A model generated the notes under the pieces. That model saw only the letters and a program-made list of their open reading frames with translations. It did no database searches and was not told the origin of the DNA. The position numbers and the translations under genes are program-made. Of a stretch of 64,000 bases of DNA, positions 61,632 to 64,000 are shown in pieces. How positions within the stretch are numbered: the first letter of the stretch is position 1; every line of letters begins with the position of its first letter. The stretch is from Acidobacteriota bacterium (GTDB taxonomy: Bacteria; Acidobacteriota; Vicinamibacteria; Vicinamibacterales; UBA2999), in NCBI GenBank assembly GCA_016192845.1, contig JACPTI010000010.1:1-64000 (forward strand). Direction: 5' to 3'.

Positions 61632-62377
61632 TGAGACACGCCACAGAGCCGCAGAGACCGTGTGCGCCTCACGAGCGCGATCGAGCCCGCCTTGGGTGGC
61701 AAAGCAGCGGCCAAGGCGGGTTCACGCTGATCGAATTCATGATTGCCGTGGCAATCATGGCAACGGTTCTTGGCGGCACGATGCTGCTGGCGAGCCAGAT
61801 CCAACAGGCGTACAGCACCGACCTTGACGAAGTGGTCGTCGAGCAGGAGGTACGGTTTGCGCTGGATTGGATCACGCGAGTTCTACGGTCTGCAGGCAGC
61901 AACCCATATGGCGTCGAAACCTCGACCTGCGCCTCGGCAGTCTTTCAAACAGTCAACGTCGATCCGAACGCCAACGGCGCTGTTGATGACATCCAGATTC
62001 ACGCGGATCTCACCGGACCGGGCGGCTCGCCAGACCGCTTGCTTGGCGGGAGCGCCGGCTCGTGCAACCAGGCGGGAGAAGACGTCCGCATTTTCTACAA
62101 TGCCGGCACGAGCACCATCAGGATTCAGGATCAGAACACGGACGCGACGGCGATAGATATGACCGAACCGGTGATCACAGGGCTCCAGTTCGTGTACTAC
62201 AACGCCTCACATACGGTTCTGTGCGGCGATCCTTGCGCCACCCCCGCCAACATCGACCCTGACCTCGTGGCGTACGTCAAGGTGCGCGTCACCGGTCAAT
62301 CGACCGCGTATGACACGAACCTCGGTGATCGGGCCACGACGACGCTCGAGTCAGAGGTCCGGATACGAACACGATGA
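61628..62377 (+). CDS. PilW-like minor pilin (prepilin)
   Basis: The protein has 249 residues. A longer leader (30 residues) ends in GQGG before FTLIEFMIAVAIMATVLGG. The globular part has EVRFALDWITRVLRSAGSNPYG, typical of PilW, and a Cys pair in LCGDPCAT. The gene overlaps both neighbours by 4 nt, so the cluster is translated as a coupled unit. Confidence 0.86.
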   Translation: MMRHATEPQRPCAPHERDRARLGWQSSGQGGFTLIEFMIAVAIMATVLGGTMLLASQIQQAYSTDLDEVVVEQEVRFALDWITRVLRSAGSNPYGVETSTCASAVFQTVNVDPNANGAVDDIQIHADLTGPGGSPDRLLGGSAGSCNQAGEDVRIFYNAGTSTIRIQDQNTDATAIDMTEPVITGLQFVYYNASHTVLCGDPCATPANIDPDLVAYVKVRVTGQSTAYDTNLGDRATTTLESEVRIRTR

Positions 62378-63804
62378 CGACTTGCAGACGATATATGGTG
62401 AACGCACGAGACGAACACGGCACCGCGCTGGTTGCCGTCCTCCTGCTGCTGATGCTGATGACGGCGGTCGCCGCCGCGCTTTCGCTCAACGGCCACACCG
62501 AAGCGCTGATCGTCCGCAACGAGCTGGCCACCGGACAGGCACAGGCGGCGGCCGAAGCGGGCCTCAACCACGCCGTCGAGGTGGCGATCGAGCACATCTT
62601 TAACTGGAAGGCGCTCGGATTCGCCAGCTCCGACGCGGCGGTCGACGACGTGCTGGCCGACGCAAATGGCGGCACCATTCTGGACCTCGACGGAACCACC
62701 GTACTCCTCACCACCTGCACTGCCGGTCTCGACACGTGCGCGGTCGACCACGACATCACCGCCGGCGTCAACGCGAAATACTACGTCGAGATCGTCGATG
62801 ACCCCGCCGGTTCGCCTCCGGCGACGAGCAGCCCGAGCGCGATGACCGAAGACGCCAACGCGCTCGACGACCTGAACGAGGCCATCGTCATCAGGGCCAA
62901 GGGAACGGCGTACGACGGAACGGAGGTGGTGCTGGAAGCCTACCTCTCGGCGCTGGAGCTCGGAGCGCTTGTGACCAACGGCGATCTGACCATCAACGGC
63001 AACATCACCGTGGACGGCGCGGAAGGGAGCGTGCATGCGAACGGCAACCTGACGACCAACGGCGCCGGGAACAGTGCTTCGATCTCGGGCGACATCACCG
63101 CGTCGGGCAGCTATACCGGCTCGCTGGCCGGCGCGACGGGCGGCGAACCGACGGTTCAAGTGCCGTCTGTCGAGGCCAGCGCCTACCGTTCCTATGCCGA
63201 TTACCTCCTCGCATCGACGGGCCTGTTCCAATGCGACAATTCGGCGGGCTGCAGCGGCGGTTATGCATACGGCGCCACTATCTACGACTGCACAACTGGT
63301 GGAACTTACTGTCGAGACAACTACGGTTTCGCGTACACCACCAGCGGCGGCACGCCCAAGTGGTCGTTCCTGAACGACCTCGTCAACGGCACGTATTACG
63401 TCGAGACCGACGCAGACATCAATGGGCCGGGCAATCCGAGCGGAGGAACGCCGACGCCGGTGAATCTCACCGTCATTGCCGAAGGCTCGATCGCCGTGAG
63501 CGGAAACACCTTCATCACCCCGCATACGACCGAACTGTTGTTCGTCACGGACGTCGACCTGACCATCGCCGGGGGCGTCGAAACAGGCGAGCTCAGCGCG
63601 CAGGGGCAAATCCTGGTGCACGAACAGGTCTCCGCTGGAGGCAGTTCTGCCATCGCGGGGCAGCTCATCATCGAGAACGCCACGGATACGGTTGGATCTC
63701 CGGTGAGCAGCAACACGATCGGCGGCACCGTGCAGATCACGTACGATGGCGGTCTGGGGAGTGCAACGTACACCGTGGTCGGATGGAGGGACGTGCGGCA
63801 ATGA
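62374..63804 (+). CDS. Large PilX-like protein with polymer-forming/beta-helical C-terminal region
   Basis: The protein has 476 residues. The N-terminal helix GTALVAVLLLLMLMTAVAAALSL and GQAQAAAEAGLNHAVEVA match PilX. From about residue 190 there is a Gly/Asn/Thr-rich region with short strands (NGDLTINGNITVDG; SVHANGNLTTNGAG; ASISGDITASGS), and again from about 350 (ADINGPGNPSG; EGSIAVSGNTF), the pattern of a right-handed beta-helix or bactofilin-like stack. Ordinary PilX is about 200 residues, so this is more than double. It may be a tip adhesin. Four cysteines occur near 285-310. Confidence 0.82.
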   Translation: MTTCRRYMVNARDEHGTALVAVLLLLMLMTAVAAALSLNGHTEALIVRNELATGQAQAAAEAGLNHAVEVAIEHIFNWKALGFASSDAAVDDVLADANGGTILDLDGTTVLLTTCTAGLDTCAVDHDITAGVNAKYYVEIVDDPAGSPPATSSPSAMTEDANALDDLNEAIVIRAKGTAYDGTEVVLEAYLSALELGALVTNGDLTINGNITVDGAEGSVHANGNLTTNGAGNSASISGDITASGSYTGSLAGATGGEPTVQVPSVEASAYRSYADYLLASTGLFQCDNSAGCSGGYAYGATIYDCTTGGTYCRDNYGFAYTTSGGTPKWSFLNDLVNGTYYVETDADINGPGNPSGGTPTPVNLTVIAEGSIAVSGNTFITPHTTELLFVTDVDLTIAGGVETGELSAQGQILVHEQVSAGGSSAIAGQLIIENATDTVGSPVSSNTIGGTVQITYDGGLGSATYTVVGWRDVRQ

Positions 63805-64000
63805 GGGGCGGAGTCTCGCGCGCGTTCTCGGCAGCGGCCGTGCTCGTCGGGCTGACGCTCGGCGTCGAGACGGCAGCGGCGCAGTCGCTCGGCGAAGTTG
63901 CGCGAAAGGAAGCGGAGCGCCGCCAGCAGGTGCAGTCGGGCCGCGTGTACACGAATGCCGATTTGCTCCCGGCTGATCCGCCCGCGTCGCCGGCGCCGTC
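63801..64000 (+). CDS. Exported protein, paralog of the 58011 gene (cut by the window edge)
   Basis: Only the first 66 residues are in the window. A signal peptide (FSAAAVLVGLTLGVETAAAQ) is followed by SLGEVARKEAERRQQVQSG, RVYTNADLLPADPP and a Pro/Ala stretch. It is clearly homologous to the gene at 58011-58604. It starts with ATG overlapping the stop of the PilX-like gene (ATGA), so it belongs to the plus-strand pilin operon. Confidence 0.8.
   Translation, partial: MRGGVSRAFSAAAVLVGLTLGVETAAAQSLGEVARKEAERRQQVQSGRVYTNADLLPADPPASPAP

Overview
The window looks like a chromosomal segment of a GC-rich, diderm, non-photosynthetic bacterium. I place it tentatively in the Acidobacteriota, Vicinamibacteria-like. 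The reasons are a VWFA-domain secreted protein of the acidobacterial type, a protein kinase of the PD40/TolB-propeller type, many signal-peptide-bearing hydrolases, TTG/GTG starts, and short 'word' repeats filling most intergenic spaces. This placement is inference; no rRNA gene is present to confirm it.

Layout. 1-5 kb: tRNA-Leu(CAG), a YdeI-like protein, a metallo-beta-lactamase-fold hydrolase, a dicarboxylate/cation symporter, an RluA pseudouridine synthase and a divergent NodB deacetylase. 4.7-14.1 kb: a small basic protein plus an RRM RNA-binding protein, alpha-glucan phosphorylase, a lipoprotein, a VWFA protein, an M24 peptidase and a DegP-type protease. 14.2-20.7 kb: a CYTH / sugar nucleotidyltransferase / AmgK-like kinase operon (possible MurNAc recycling), a TIM-barrel protein, asnS and rimO. 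20.8-31.3 kb: the classical rimP-nusA-infB-ylxP-rbfA-nrnA-truB-rpsO-pnp translation/RNA operon, then a degenerate cupredoxin.

31.3-34.65 kb has a different character. It is an array of small minus-strand genes, each followed by an attC-like site: an NTF2-like protein, a HEAT-repeat/zinc-ribbon protein, a PIN toxin with its partner, and a decayed gene. No integrase is in the window, so it is a CALIN-type gene-cassette cluster. 35.0-43.0 kb is a minus-strand block of exported or membrane enzymes: acetamidase/formamidase, a serine hydrolase, a cyclase-family enzyme, a lipocalin-like protein, a TIM-barrel protein, an amidohydrolase and an M48 peptidase. 43.0-50.1 kb carries smc, a C-terminal processing protease and tatA-tatC. 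50.1-58.0 kb has a deleted protein-kinase pseudogene, proS (archaeal/eukaryotic type), nadB, an aroB frameshifted by a 29-bp tandem duplication, a VOC protein and an NtrC-type regulator. 58-64 kb holds two divergent sets of type IV minor pilins, bracketed by two paralogous secreted proteins.

The most unusual theme is structural. More than twenty intergenic spaces hold imperfect palindromes whose arms are tandem iterations of a 7-8-nt word (for example GTGACTT, GGGAGTT, CAGTAGG, TAGCCGG, CACCGAG). Both the words and the architecture recur at distant loci. Most elements abut the start codon of the next gene, one ends in a T-run and resembles a terminator, one lies in the 5' UTR behind a good promoter of tatA, and several have entered conserved proteins in frame (RimO, the nucleotidyltransferase, SMC, TruB). 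I consider this the best candidate for an undescribed system here.
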